A DNA stretch of 64,000 bases, taken from contig NZ_CP089975.1 in assembly GCF_029581575.1 (NCBI RefSeq), positions 682,001 to 746,000 of the forward strand. Direction: 5' to 3'. The translations under genes and the position numbers were made by a program. Source of the DNA: Moraxella nasibovis. Lineage in GTDB: Bacteria; Pseudomonadota; Gammaproteobacteria; Pseudomonadales; Moraxellaceae. The stretch's first letter is position 1, and each line of letters starts with the position of its first letter. The notes under the pieces are model-generated. The model saw only the letters and a program-made list of their open reading frames with translations, was not told the DNA's origin and did not search any database. Below are positions 19,179 to 27,182 of the stretch, one piece after another.

Positions 19179-20157
19179 TTATACTCCTAATAATTATCGT
19201 GTGGAATAGATAGCGTTGCCATGCGTGTTGTTGTCTTCTCAAACCCTTTGGGGCTATATATCCCTTACAATCATGATTTGGAATCAACTGACGATACTGC
19301 ACCCAGTTTGTGAAGTTACCTGAGTAAGGTATCATTGCACCTCTGCTCCAATGAGTAATACCAGCGTGTGCTTTTCTTGTATTATCAATAGGTGTAGCAC
19401 AATGCTCAAAAGCTGAAGCGTGGACTGGCTCACTGCCGACCAGTCTGTCGTAGAGAGAAATAGCTTTTTCAATACTAGTATCATTCTTACGATATGATAC
19501 TTGGGCTGCACATGAGCATGAGATTTTGATAGCGGTATCTAAATCAACAATGCTAGGTAGTTCTGTCTCGTCTGTTATGATATAGATTAACTGACCATCA
19601 ACATTGCGAGAATGTCTGACATACGGTGTATGCCACTCACCTGCGTACAGTACTTCAGGCTCACTCTCTTGCATAGCACCATACATCAAATCAGCTAACT
19701 GTTTAATCTCAGGTTGGGCATCGGTATGACAACGCAGATTAAAAAAGTTGTCAAAGCTAGTCGCAGTAACGAGCGTTTTCATCATCTGGAATGGCTCTAA
19801 AATCCGATTAACTACTTGCTTATGCAAGCCAAGACGCTCTAATTTGAACGCATAATAAATAGCTGAGTCTGCTGCTTCGCACCATGCTTTTTCACAAGCA
19901 TCAACATCTGCTTGTTCGTCTTTGGCTTGCATACCCGCCTGATTTAACCCCCAGTGAATTGGCATAGCAGGATTTAATCCGACTTGGTCTATTGCTGTAC
20001 GAATAGGAATTGCCCTACTACTAGCAGCATTGCGACTGAACTGACGATGCGTCATAAGCTCGCTGTGGATATAGCGATGATACTCTAATTCAAAAGTAGT
20101 AATACGCTGTCCTGTATGTGCCGACACGCTGTCAGCGATGATAGTTGCTTTAATCAT
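19105..20157 (-). CDS. thyX: flavin-dependent thymidylate synthase ThyX
   Basis: 350 residues. ThyX makes dTMP from dUMP using FAD, NADPH and methylenetetrahydrofolate. The ThyX motif is seen at residues 36-48 as THRQFSRNAASSR; the first Arg of the textbook RHRxxSxNxxSxR is Thr, a variant I associate with phage forms. The core ends around NFTNWVQYRQLIPNHDCKG. About 45 further residues, basic and unlike the family, overlap the next gene. It probably boosts dTMP supply during replication. Confidence 0.88.
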   Translation of the reverse strand: MIKATIIADSVSAHTGQRITTFELEYHRYIHSELMTHRQFSRNAASSRAIPIRTAIDQVGLNPAMPIHWGLNQAGMQAKDEQADVDACEKAWCEAADSAIYYAFKLERLGLHKQVVNRILEPFQMMKTLVTATSFDNFFNLRCHTDAQPEIKQLADLMYGAMQESEPEVLYAGEWHTPYVRHSRNVDGQLIYIITDETELPSIVDLDTAIKISCSCAAQVSYRKNDTSIEKAISLYDRLVGSEPVHASAFEHCATPIDNTRKAHAGITHWSRGAMIPYSGNFTNWVQYRQLIPNHDCKGYIAPKGLRRQQHAWQRYLFHTIIIRSINVKTKNINRRTSQIRVRPLLVGKR

Positions 20158-20567
20158 TTCTTACCTCGTTCTTTGAACATTTGAATTAACTTATCCTTAA
20201 TTTTAGGTACTCCTTTGTCATCACAACCAAACTCATACCTATATACTATGGCATCATGAAACGCTTCTATGGCTCCAATAAATTCTTGAAGTATTGCTAA
20301 ATCCTCAGGAATATCTTCAAGTTTACCATAAACCTGCTCAAGTTTTTCTTTGTTCTCAGGCGTGGCTAGGAAAGCAAATTGCTGTGGTAGGCAAATTCTA
20401 GTACCTGACTTAAACAAACACCCTCCTGCATTTATTCTAAACATCGTACCACCATGAAAAATGAGTAGTTCTTTGCCGTCAGTACCACCAATAGCTCCTA
20501 CTTTATACAACTTATTTGATACTGATGGTAGATAGACTAAATCGTTAAACTTAATTAGTTGTGTCAT
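20154..20567 (-). CDS. hypothetical phage protein, paralogue of the 21275-21772 product
   Basis: 137 residues, no known domain. The start (FNDLVYLPSVSNK) and a middle segment (FLATPENKEKLEQVYGKLEDIP) match the 166-residue protein three genes upstream (GDKVYYPTVSNK; FPATQEWYDKLVHVYPDLENPP). The two look like diverged duplicates. It overlaps thyX by 4 bases, indicating coupled translation. Confidence 0.75.
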   Translation of the reverse strand: MTQLIKFNDLVYLPSVSNKLYKVGAIGGTDGKELLIFHGGTMFRINAGGCLFKSGTRICLPQQFAFLATPENKEKLEQVYGKLEDIPEDLAILQEFIGAIEAFHDAIVYRYEFGCDDKGVPKIKDKLIQMFKERGKK

Positions 20568-20856
20568 CTCGGTTCTCCACTAATTTACATAGGTCATCTA
20601 AGTAGCACCATTCGATTTCAGGTGCATTTGATGGTTCGAAACTCTTGCTCATCTCTACAGAAAAATAATGCTTATATGGAGCATCTCTAAATTCTAAAGT
20701 ATGTTCTACAAGAGGGGTGCGTCTCCCTGTGGGGATTTTATAATCTTCTACAGACATCGCACTATTATATTCATACTCACCATCTTTACTTTGGCGAATG
20801 ATTAACTCCCTATAATGGTCGGGTGTTTCGTCCGCAAATTTATGCCATAGCTTCAT
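20551..20856 (-). CDS. hypothetical phage protein
   Basis: 101 residues, acidic and soluble, with no recognised family. It begins MKLWHKFADETPDHYRELII, a layout seen in small phage proteins whose start contains W..F.DE.P. It overlaps both neighbours by a few bases in the leftward operon. Confidence 0.7.
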   Translation of the reverse strand: MKLWHKFADETPDHYRELIIRQSKDGEYEYNSAMSVEDYKIPTGRRTPLVEHTLEFRDAPYKHYFSVEMSKSFEPSNAPEIEWCYLDDLCKLVENRDDTTN

Positions 20857-21236
20857 TCATCTTTCTCCATCAATTCTTTCTCGTATTCATCAAGTTTGGC
20901 TTGCAAAATACGCATTGCTTGATTGCCTACCTCAACCATTTGTGGTTGTTGCATGACTTGGTTGGCTGTGTATAAGCCTAGTGCGGTGTACATGGTTTGC
21001 TTACTAGGTACTGCGATTTTAAGTAAACCTAATACGCAAAATACAAGCAATGCTGGTATATACACTTTGTATAGGAAAGGTTTCACTTCGTCAAAACCAT
21101 AAATATCAGCGTGCGAAGCCATAATAATAGTCGCTACAGTTAATGCCGCAAGCAAAACAAACAATACAAACATCAGTGCGAATGATAAATTCCCAAAAAT
21201 ATCAATCAAATAAAGGTATAAAATCAAATCGCTCAT
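20853..21236 (-). CDS. hypothetical membrane protein
   Basis: About 127 residues. Three hydrophobic helices are likely (residues ~3-35 and ~55-75), followed by a soluble, charged C-terminal helix (AMRILQAKLDEYEKELMEKDE). The ATG at 21236 has AGGAG 8 bases upstream; a TTG two codons earlier is possible. Role unknown; possibly a superinfection or host-takeover factor. Confidence 0.7.
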   Translation of the reverse strand: MSDLILYLYLIDIFGNLSFALMFVLFVLLAALTVATIIMASHADIYGFDEVKPFLYKVYIPALLVFCVLGLLKIAVPSKQTMYTALGLYTANQVMQQPQMVEVGNQAMRILQAKLDEYEKELMEKDE

Positions 21237-21274
21237 TATCAAACTCCTGATGGTTTATTTTCATTTGACACCAC

Positions 21275-21772
21275 TCAATCCTCCAAAACAATCTCGCCAT
21301 TGACGAAGTCGATAATGTTTTTATTAGTTTGTGGGTCGAATGGAACGGCAAATTTCCACTCTTTACTACCTACATACGATGCGGTACTGGTAAGTATAAT
21401 ACTGTTAATTAAATCCACATAGTCAAAGTCGTCTTCGTCATCACTAACTCTGCAAGGGATATAACCCCAATCAGCCTCAATCATCGCTAGGATAATGTCT
21501 ATAGCCCCTTTTTGCGTTGGTGGGTTCTCAAGGTCAGGATATACATGGACTAACTTGTCATACCATTCCTGTGTTGCGGGGAAAATACTAGGGTTTGGGT
21601 CTGTATGGTAGCGTTTGCCGTCAGCCGTAAAAGAATCTTTGTCGCCGATGCCTCCCCAAACAAGCCCAACGATGTATGGTCCACTACCAACAGAGGCTCT
21701 TAGGGTTAAAGCCTTGTTTGATACTGTTGGATAATAAACCTTATCACCCTCTTTAAAGTTAAAATCAGTCAT
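21275..21772 (-). CDS. hypothetical phage protein, paralogue of the 20154-20567 product
   Basis: 165 residues. The N-terminal KEGDKVYYPTVSNK and the FPATQEWYDKL...YPDLENPP segment are shared with the smaller relative; the C-terminal acidic part (VSDDEDDFDYVD) is its own. A strong AGGAGGAGG site stands 8 bases upstream of the ATG. Function unknown. Confidence 0.75.
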   Translation of the reverse strand: MTDFNFKEGDKVYYPTVSNKALTLRASVGSGPYIVGLVWGGIGDKDSFTADGKRYHTDPNPSIFPATQEWYDKLVHVYPDLENPPTQKGAIDIILAMIEADWGYIPCRVSDDEDDFDYVDLINSIILTSTASYVGSKEWKFAVPFDPQTNKNIIDFVNGEIVLED

Positions 21773-22172
21773 CAACTTTTCCTCCTCCTAATTTAATCAA
21801 TGCTTTAGCATGAGCAATAGCGTTTTCTTTACTTAGATGGATTAAACCCCGCTTAAGTCTAAATCTATCTACTTGGTCATCGTCCCAACTAACTGGAATA
21901 TAGAAGACATCACGCCCTACAGCAGGCATATAATACTCACTTCCTCGTTTTGGTGGTTCGCTCACAGGCTTTGGAAAACTTACATCGCCTACAGTAATCA
22001 TTTCTTGGACTGGACGGAAAACAAAATGACCTCTAAGGATAGCCTCAACAGATACTCCGTTACTTAAACTATAAAAAGGTCGCCAGTCGCTCTGGTTGTA
22101 CCATCTGTACTCTAAATTTTTACCATCAGCAAGGGCTTGCAACGCTTCTTGTGGGGTTAAATTAATTCTCAT
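21765..22172 (-). CDS. hypothetical phage protein
   Basis: 135 residues. The start LTPQEALQALADGKNLEYRW and the end GLIHLSKENAIAHAKALIKL are recurring patterns of small phage proteins of unknown function. It overlaps its upstream neighbour by 4 bases and its downstream neighbour's start. Preceded by AGGAGA. Confidence 0.72.
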   Translation of the reverse strand: MRINLTPQEALQALADGKNLEYRWYNQSDWRPFYSLSNGVSVEAILRGHFVFRPVQEMITVGDVSFPKPVSEPPKRGSEYYMPAVGRDVFYIPVSWDDDQVDRFRLKRGLIHLSKENAIAHAKALIKLGGGKVDD

Positions 22173-22552
22173 TCTCCTAATTTATTCACCGCATTCACCA
22201 GCTCTGCCAAATCCTCTTTGGTGAGTGTGAGGGTCTTTGAGCTGGCACGGCGGTTTAAAAAGATTTTGACTTTGCCTTTTTCTACTTGGTAGCCCATCAA
22301 AGGATTAGGCGTAAAAGGGCGGTTTCGTTTTTTAGCATGCAAGATTTCAGCTTGTGATGAAGTAACATCATTTTCAACTGCTTTTAGCTGATAGCCCACG
22401 CCGTCAAACTCAACGCTCATGTGTTTTAGTGCCGTGGTGATGGTCTTTCTTGACAGTTTGGTAATGGTCATCAGCTCACCCACAGATAGCCCCAAATCGG
22501 CATTTTCTAGGGCTTGGGTGATTTCGGTGATGATGGTTTGTAGTTGGTTCAT
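22169..22552 (-). CDS. predicted winged-helix DNA-binding protein
   Basis: 127 residues. Residues ~20-50 (LSVGELMTITKLSRKTITTALKHM) form a clear helix-turn-helix with a wing after it (SVEFDGVGYQLKAV). It probably binds DNA and regulates or assists recombination. It sits directly downstream of the SSB/Sak4 genes. Confidence 0.7.
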   Translation of the reverse strand: MNQLQTIITEITQALENADLGLSVGELMTITKLSRKTITTALKHMSVEFDGVGYQLKAVENDVTSSQAEILHAKKRNRPFTPNPLMGYQVEKGKVKIFLNRRASSKTLTLTKEDLAELVNAVNKLGE

Positions 22553-22561
22553 GGTTGCTCC

Positions 22562-23263
22562 TTAAAACGGAATGTCGTCATTTTGGTACACTGTATTTTG
22601 CGGTGGTCGTTGCATGGCGGTGGATGGGCTTGGCATCATACCTTGTGGGTACTGGCGTTGCGGTGGGTTGCCATTATTTTTGTTTGCTTCACGCTCGGCT
22701 GCATTGCGACTGTTCTCGGATGACTTTTTGGCATAAGCAATAGAGCCTTCAATTTGCCCTTGTGCTGGCGGTAGATTTTCCAAAAACTGCTTGGCATTTT
22801 GGGTGGATTGGTGATGGTACACGGCGGATAGGTTTAGATTGTGCTTAATGCCATTTTGCCCGTTGTAGTGATTTTCTGACAGGATAATTCCCACAAAAGC
22901 ACCCACAAGCTCAGGGGCAATCAAACCTTGCTTATCCACCACGCCCCCAGCTTCAAAGTCATAGACTTTGTAGGTGCCTTGTGTTTGATTTAGCCCTGCA
23001 ATATTGTTAAATGCTAAGATAGCATTAATCTGACGATAGCCTGACAACTGCTCGCCTTGCGAATTTTCAAAATAAATCTTGATGTCGTCGCTGGTCTCAT
23101 TATTGGCATTGACAAAATTCACGCTTAAAAATTTCGCACCGCCTTGTGATACGCCCCAATAGGCTTGGGTGATTTTGACCGCATGAAATTCATGGGCGGA
23201 TAGTCGGCTTGAACCACCTGCTTTTTTGGCGGATTGGTCGTTGCGTGTGAAAAAATAGCTCAT
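22562..23263 (-). CDS. phage single-stranded-DNA-binding-like protein
   Basis: 233 residues. The N-terminal ~150 residues are beta-rich and OB-like. The tail is disordered, Gln/Pro-rich, and ends NDDIPF, matching the DDDIPF tip by which SSB proteins recruit partners. It lies next to the Sak4-like gene, a common pairing in phage recombination modules. The fold is inferred from the tail and context; no direct family match was made. Confidence 0.7.
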   Translation of the reverse strand: MSYFFTRNDQSAKKAGGSSRLSAHEFHAVKITQAYWGVSQGGAKFLSVNFVNANNETSDDIKIYFENSQGEQLSGYRQINAILAFNNIAGLNQTQGTYKVYDFEAGGVVDKQGLIAPELVGAFVGIILSENHYNGQNGIKHNLNLSAVYHHQSTQNAKQFLENLPPAQGQIEGSIAYAKKSSENSRNAAEREANKNNGNPPQRQYPQGMMPSPSTAMQRPPQNTVYQNDDIPF

Positions 23264-23264
23264 T

Positions 23265-23897
23265 TTATTGCTCCTGTTCTAGGGTTTTGGGTAAGTTGTA
23301 ATATTCGCAAATCGCATTATCCACAAACTCTAAATCATTCGGGATAAGCTCATCATCGAACATCTCAAAAGGGGTTTTAACGGTTGTAAAACCGTTGTTT
23401 TGCGTCAAAAAGAAATGCTTGCCGTTCTCAATGTGTGTTTGTAGCACAATGCCAACCATGCCCTCAGGCGTGATTTTCTCGTCAAGCAATTTACCAATGG
23501 TTTTTAGCTTGGTTTTGCCGTCCACTTCATCGGTATGGCTTAGGATATAAACACGCTGATAAGGCTTCATTTCGTAGTTGATGATGTTTAAAATTTGCCA
23601 AATGTTTTTGCCGTTTTGCGTGTATTTGTCAAAGCCTTTGATGTCGCTATCTCTCATAAACTTATTGCTCATCAGATATTGAAAATCATCAATCACAATG
23701 ATGGGGGCGGTACTGCGCCTTAGTTTTTCAATAATCAAAAATGGGTCATCGCTGACAAGTTGGCGAAAATTAGCCCATCGAAAGGGTAAAAACTTGCCAA
23801 CCACATTGATAAAACCAACATTATTGGGGTCTAAATTTTTAAGCGAAAAGGATTTACCGCTTCCGCTATGACCTAAGATAAATACTCCAATAGCCAT
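23265..23897 (-). CDS. Sak4-like ATP-binding recombination protein
   Basis: 210 residues, a compact P-loop ATPase with Walker A GHSGSGKS (residues 9-16) and Walker B PIIVIDDF (~65-72). Phage Sak4 proteins are short RecA-core ATPases that promote single-strand annealing with a cognate SSB. The neighbouring SSB-like gene and Gp157 fit this. A plain AAA ATPase is the alternative. Confidence 0.72.
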   Translation of the reverse strand: MAIGVFILGHSGSGKSFSLKNLDPNNVGFINVVGKFLPFRWANFRQLVSDDPFLIIEKLRRSTAPIIVIDDFQYLMSNKFMRDSDIKGFDKYTQNGKNIWQILNIINYEMKPYQRVYILSHTDEVDGKTKLKTIGKLLDEKITPEGMVGIVLQTHIENGKHFFLTQNNGFTTVKTPFEMFDDELIPNDLEFVDNAICEYYNLPKTLEQEQ

Positions 23898-24403
23898 TAT
23901 TTAATCCTCAAATGTTCACCTTGCACCAATACCGCACCATCAATCTGAACATCAGCTTGCAAAGCTTTTTTGATGGCAGTTGTGTCGGCGGTGATGGTGT
24001 GTTTTTGGTATTCTTCTGGCAGATGCTCGGGGCTTATGTCCAATCGTACGCTTGGCGCCGATGCCTGCACCCACATCTTGCCTGTCTCAAACTCAAATTT
24101 GTTTTGACCGCTGGTCTTGATAGCCAAAAATACGGCATTTTTAAGCCGTTCTAGGCTGTTATCAATGGCTTTTTTACGCTTGGTTAAGCGGTCAATCTCA
24201 GCCTCGTAAGCACTCGCTTGTGCGTCAAGATTGAGCATGACATGGCGATAGCTTGCCAGCTTATCCGTCAAATCGCCATCTATCAGCCCCAAAATGGCTT
24301 GCACCTCGTCATCATCAGCGGTGGGGCTGTCGCCATCATCTAAGCGTGCTTGTAGTGCGTCCATTCGCTCTTGAATGTCGGTTGTGATTTGATACAAGTT
24401 CAT
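23897..24403 (-). CDS. Gp157-family phage protein
   Basis: 168 residues starting MNLYQITTDIQERMDAL. Two coiled-coil stretches (about 45-95, with IDRLTKRKKAIDNSLERLKNAV) precede a small beta domain (KFEFETGKMWVQ). This matches the siphovirus Gp157 family, known from Streptococcus thermophilus phage-resistance work. The ATG at 24403 is one base after the stop of a 45-codon gene, with GGGAGG 6 bases upstream, so I reject the longer reading. Confidence 0.8.
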   Translation of the reverse strand: MNLYQITTDIQERMDALQARLDDGDSPTADDDEVQAILGLIDGDLTDKLASYRHVMLNLDAQASAYEAEIDRLTKRKKAIDNSLERLKNAVFLAIKTSGQNKFEFETGKMWVQASAPSVRLDISPEHLPEEYQKHTITADTTAIKKALQADVQIDGAVLVQGEHLRIK

Positions 24404-24404
24404 T

Positions 24405-24542
24405 TCATTCCTCCCAAGGTAATCCAAATTCATGTTCAAGCTGATAAAAATAATCCGCCATTTCTTGCTCAAACAAGGCTTTTTCTTCATCGCTAAACGC
24501 TTGTTCTTGCCAGTCTAAATAAGCATCGTTACTTAAACTCAT
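24405..24542 (-). CDS. small phage protein, 45 residues
   Basis: An open frame of 45 codons with GGAGAGA before its ATG. It starts MSLSNDAYLDWQEQAFSDEE and ends GLPWEE, a very acidic helical peptide. It fills exactly the space between its neighbours, with a 4-base overlap upstream and a 1-base gap downstream, the mark of a real operon member. Function unknown. Confidence 0.65.
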   Translation of the reverse strand: MSLSNDAYLDWQEQAFSDEEKALFEQEMADYFYQLEHEFGLPWEE

Positions 24543-24790
24543 CTTGTCTCTCCATTTTGACGATAAATTTTGATAAATTGGGCGATGAGCTTGTCATCAC
24601 CGCTCATCACAACTTTATGAAAGCCAGTAAACAACTTAACAAAGCGTTGGTTTTCTTTTGCTAGAATGCCAACTTTGACATTTAAGTCATTGATGGTGGC
24701 AATGTTTGCATGGTAGCACTGCCACAGCTCCTTGTTTTCTTTGTAAAGCCGTGCCAGCTCTTGCTTTTGTATGTGTTTTTGGCTAAGCAT
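24539..24790 (-). CDS. small coiled-coil phage protein
   Basis: 83 residues, mostly helical (ELARLYKENKELWQCYHANI; NVKVGILAKENQRFVKLF). No family recognised. The start overlaps the end of the 44-residue gene upstream. Confidence 0.65.
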   Translation of the reverse strand: MLSQKHIQKQELARLYKENKELWQCYHANIATINDLNVKVGILAKENQRFVKLFTGFHKVVMSGDDKLIAQFIKIYRQNGETR

Positions 24791-24917
24791 GATTCCGTAG
24801 CTCCATCAGTTCTTCATGCTGCAATCTGTTAATAAATTCCAACTGTGCAATTTTTTGCAAGGCTTCTAAATAAAGGGCGGTAAGCTGCGCCATTTGTTCA
24901 GCATTGTATTGTGGCAT
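24783..24917 (-). CDS. small phage protein, 44 residues
   Basis: Open frame of 44 codons starting MPQYNAEQMAQLTALYLEAL and ending ELMELRNHA. AAGGAGA lies 7 bases before the ATG. It overlaps the end of the HNH gene and the start of the 83-residue gene. A single amphipathic helix is likely. Confidence 0.6.
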   Translation of the reverse strand: MPQYNAEQMAQLTALYLEALQKIAQLEFINRLQHEELMELRNHA

Positions 24918-25461
24918 GGTTTTCTCCTTGGTATTTTTTAGCAATCTCTTCAAGCTCGCTTTGGGTGTGCTTGGCTTGTTTTTGGTTTTTTAGGCTAATT
25001 AAGCGGTCAATCTTGTCTTTGCCGATTTTACTTTCAAGCCATCTTGCCGCCTCTGGAATGTCTTTTTGATACCAATACACATGGCAGTGATAGCATAGGG
25101 CAAGGGCGTTGTCTGGCTCATAGCGAATGTTGTAGTAACGCCGTGAGAAGTGGTGGCTGCATTGCAGGCTGTTAGAATTTGGCTCGTATTGTTTGCCGCA
25201 TCGCTCACAGCAGTAATTTGCACGCCTACGAATGAAGTCGCTAAATGCCTTATCCGCCACATTCCAAGTAAAGCCTTCCTTGACCGTTTTGCCTTCATCG
25301 CTTAGGGCTTTTTCGCACTTTTTGATAAAGGTTACCGTCTCGGACAACAGGTCATACAAAGAAGTCTGCCCAAATTTTTTGGCATCTCGCCTCCAAGTGC
25401 CAAGCTCTTTTAAGAGCTTTTCGCCAGCCGTCATTTGCACGGTTGTTGTATCAATAATCAT
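24898..25461 (-). CDS. HNH/NinG-like endonuclease
   Basis: 187 residues. The nuclease core carries two zinc pairs (YCCERCGKQYE and LCYHCHVYW) around a His-rich LQCSHHFSRRYYNIRYEPDN segment. This arrangement resembles lambda NinG (Rap) and other HNH recombination nucleases. It lies in the leftward recombination operon. Its ATG overlaps the upstream small membrane protein's stop. Confidence 0.72.
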   Translation of the reverse strand: MIIDTTTVQMTAGEKLLKELGTWRRDAKKFGQTSLYDLLSETVTFIKKCEKALSDEGKTVKEGFTWNVADKAFSDFIRRRANYCCERCGKQYEPNSNSLQCSHHFSRRYYNIRYEPDNALALCYHCHVYWYQKDIPEAARWLESKIGKDKIDRLISLKNQKQAKHTQSELEEIAKKYQGENHATIQC

Positions 25462-25601
25462 CGTTTAGCCTCCAAAGATGCTTTATATTCAGCGATGCGC
25501 TCTCGTTCTATCTCGTACTCTTTGTCCCATGCCATTAGCATGAGCGACATGAAAGCCCACATCACAAGTGTGAGTAGCGCCCAACCGATTACATAACGCA
25601 T
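25458..25601 (-). CDS. small single-TM phage protein, 47 residues
   Basis: Starts MRYVIGWALLTLVMWAFMSL: one N-terminal transmembrane helix followed by a charged helix (WDKEYEIERERIAEYKASLEAKR). AAGGAG precedes the ATG by 8 bases. It ends in an ATGA overlap with the HNH gene. Confidence 0.6.
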   Translation of the reverse strand: MRYVIGWALLTLVMWAFMSLMLMAWDKEYEIERERIAEYKASLEAKR

Positions 25602-25912
25602 GATGTTTTCTCCTTTTTAAATTCCGTCACCACATATTCCGCAACAAATTCTCTTAATTCATTCTCAATCTGTCGCATCTGCATTGGGGTGGGTCGCCAG
25701 TCAGAATCTGTGATGATAATGCTGTGAAGGCTTGATAATTCATAGCTTTCACGAGCATACACCGCCTTAAATCCGCCGTGGTATTCGTACTCTTCGGGCT
25801 GATAATCCACTTCAAACTCAAAGCCAAATTCACAATATCGCTCATCATCTTCATCAGCATAGACGATGAATGAGCCTTGCTGCCCTTTGATGACTACTTC
25901 ATCTAGTATCAT
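25589..25912 (-). CDS. hypothetical phage protein
   Basis: 107 residues, very acidic (DEDDERYCEFGFEFEVDYQPEE in part), beta-rich. The frame is open for 55 more codons upstream, but the ATG at 25912 has GGAG 7 bases before it, and the upstream part looks non-coding. Possible role as a DNA mimic because of its charge, without further evidence. Confidence 0.65.
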   Translation of the reverse strand: MILDEVVIKGQQGSFIVYADEDDERYCEFGFEFEVDYQPEEYEYHGGFKAVYARESYELSSLHSIIITDSDWRPTPMQMRQIENELREFVAEYVVTEFKKEKTSCVM

Positions 25913-26025
25913 GGTTTTACTCCAAAAGTTAATCCGACACTTGCAACTGATATGCCTTGTTTTTTTGGGGTTTACCCACATTGCCAAACTCACAAGAATT
26001 TGGCAAAATTGGTAAACTTTCTGAC

Positions 26026-26274
26026 TTAGGCAAACATCATCATTTGTTGTCTGTCTGTACCGCCCATCATTTGGCAAGCTCTTTGTTTTGCGGTGGCTAG
26101 TGCGTCAGCGGTTGTGCCTGCCATCGCTTGCTTGATGTATTGCACTCTTAGGTGTTTTAAGTAGTCAGCTGCTGGGTTGTATTCATCAGCGATTGTGCAG
26201 TTGTTTTGTACCAGCTCATAGACCGCATCGAAGTTTGCGGCTTTGGTCAGTTTGGCGAATAATGCGTGTTTCAT
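26026..26274 (-). CDS. first gene of the P_L operon, hypothetical
   Basis: 82 residues, helical, beginning MKHALFAKLTKAANFDAVYE and ending DRQQMMMFA. AAGGAG lies 7 bases before the ATG. It is the first gene after the leftward promoter, where lambda has N, but no arginine-rich RNA-binding start is seen, so I do not call it an antiterminator. Confidence 0.7.
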   Translation of the reverse strand: MKHALFAKLTKAANFDAVYELVQNNCTIADEYNPAADYLKHLRVQYIKQAMAGTTADALATAKQRACQMMGGTDRQQMMMFA

Positions 26275-26313
26275 GGGTTGCTCCTTTTAGGGTTGTTTGC
26301 TGTTGATGGGTGT

Positions 26314-26342
26314 ATTATAAGCAAACTTATATTTTATGTCAA
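26314..26342 (-). promoter_or_regulatory. P_L, leftward early promoter
   Basis: Consensus TTGACA (26337-26342), 17 bases, TATAAT (26314-26319) on the - strand. Operator 26317-26330 lies across the spacer and -10, so CI/Cro binding should block RNA polymerase. Confidence 0.9.
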
Positions 26343-26385
26343 TAAAAAAATAAGCAAATTCATCAAAAATAATAAATTTGCTTAT
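26317..26385. promoter_or_regulatory. left operator cluster (OL-like), three sites
   Basis: Sites of the form ATAAG-N4-CTTAT: ATAAGCAAACTTAT (26317-26330), the weaker ATAAGCAAATTCAT (26350-26363) and ATAAATTTGCTTAT (26372-26385). The first is the exact reverse complement of the site at 29101-29114 in the cI-cro region, so one repressor should bind both clusters. Confidence 0.82.
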
Positions 26386-26412
26386 AAATCATTGATAAGT
26401 AAGATTATTTTT

Positions 26413-26498
26413 TTACAAGAAAATTAAAAAACCTGCTATAATATCCCCACAAAGCAAAAAAACCTGCCACCCCGAAGGGTAGCAGGTTTTTTATTTGA
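26413..26498 (+). ncRNA. candidate tiny transcript: promoter to terminator with no gene
   Basis: An extended -10 TGCTATAAT (TATAAT 26437-26442) with TTACAA 18 bases upstream is followed, without any reading frame, by an intrinsic terminator (AACCTGCCACCC / GGGTAGCAGGTT, T run to about 26496). Predicted RNA about 50 bases. Alternatively the terminator only insulates the toxin operon. Confidence 0.35.
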
Positions 26499-26505
26499 TA
26501 AGGTG

Positions 26506-26534
26506 TTGACAATATGTAGCCTATAAGCTACAAT
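26506..26534 (+). promoter_or_regulatory. toxin-antitoxin promoter with palindromic operator
   Basis: TTGACA (26506-26511), 17 bases, TACAAT (26529-26534). TGTAGC (26515-26520) and GCTACA (26527-26532) form an inverted repeat over the spacer and -10, a likely autoregulatory site for the antitoxin. Confidence 0.82.
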
Positions 26535-26559
26535 TAACCAAAAATAAGAGTGTTTATCT

Positions 26560-26880
26560 ATGTATCAGATATTGCAAACAGATGAATTTATTGATTGGCT
26601 TGGCGGTCTAAAAGATGGTAAAAGCCGAATGCGACTAATTAGGCGTTTGCAAAAAGTCGAACAAGGCAATTTTGGCGACATTAAGCCTGTGGGTGATGGC
26701 GTGTGGGAGATGAGAGAGTTTTTTGGTGGTGGTTTTCGTATGTATTATATACAAAAAGGCTCAACCATCATTGTCATGCTAGGCGGTGGCGACAAATCTA
26801 CACAAAAACAAGATATTATTAAAGCGATTGAGCTTTCAAAAACAGTGGAGTTGAACGATGAAGCAACTGACGAAATTTGA
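26560..26880 (+). CDS. RelE/HigB-type toxin
   Basis: 106 residues of the phage-derived Gp49/HigB-like RelE group: start YQILQTDEFIDWLGGLKDGKSRMRLIRRLQKVEQGN, with the GVWEMREFFGGGFRMYYI strand core and IIVMLGGGDKSTQ ending typical of addiction-module killer proteins. These are usually ribosome-dependent mRNA interferases. The antitoxin gene follows with 23-base overlap (toxin first). Confidence 0.88.
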   Translation: MYQILQTDEFIDWLGGLKDGKSRMRLIRRLQKVEQGNFGDIKPVGDGVWEMREFFGGGFRMYYIQKGSTIIVMLGGGDKSTQKQDIIKAIELSKTVELNDEATDEI

Positions 26881-27139
26881 TGTCATTGATTATCTACAAG
26901 ACGAACAAGCCATTGCGGATTATTTGGCGGTGGTGCTTGAAGAAAATGACATGAATGCTTTTTTAGAAGCATTAGGCACGGTGGCAAAAGCTCGTAGCAT
27001 GACCCAAGTTGCCCAGCAAACAGGATTAAATAGAGAAAGTCTGTATAAGGCACTAAATACCGACGGTAGCCCAAAATTTGATACCATCGCTAAGGTGGTG
27101 CAGGCATTGGGGCTTAGATTGACCGTGCAACCAGCATAA
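26858..27139 (+). CDS. HigA-like helix-turn-helix antitoxin
   Basis: 93 residues. The C-terminal half holds the Xre-type helix-turn-helix MTQVAQQTGLNRESLYKALN followed by SPKFDTIAKVVQALGLRL, characteristic of addiction-module antitoxins. It neutralises the upstream toxin and probably represses the promoter at 26506-26534. The pair is independent of CI and would stabilise the lysogen. Confidence 0.88.
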   Translation: MKQLTKFDVIDYLQDEQAIADYLAVVLEENDMNAFLEALGTVAKARSMTQVAQQTGLNRESLYKALNTDGSPKFDTIAKVVQALGLRLTVQPA

Positions 27140-27150
27140 TTCCCAGTCGG

Positions 27151-27182
27151 TAAAAAGCTCTGATTTATTCAGGGCTTTTTTC
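27151..27182. terminator. bidirectional terminator between antitoxin and the membrane protein gene
   Basis: AAAAAGCTCTGA / TCAGGGCTTTTTT hairpin between converging genes; it overlaps the last codons of the - strand gene. Confidence 0.8.

Noticed and set aside
26026-26274. Lambda N-like antiterminator
   Set aside because: Right place, but no arginine-rich start and no nut-like boxA/boxB recognised.
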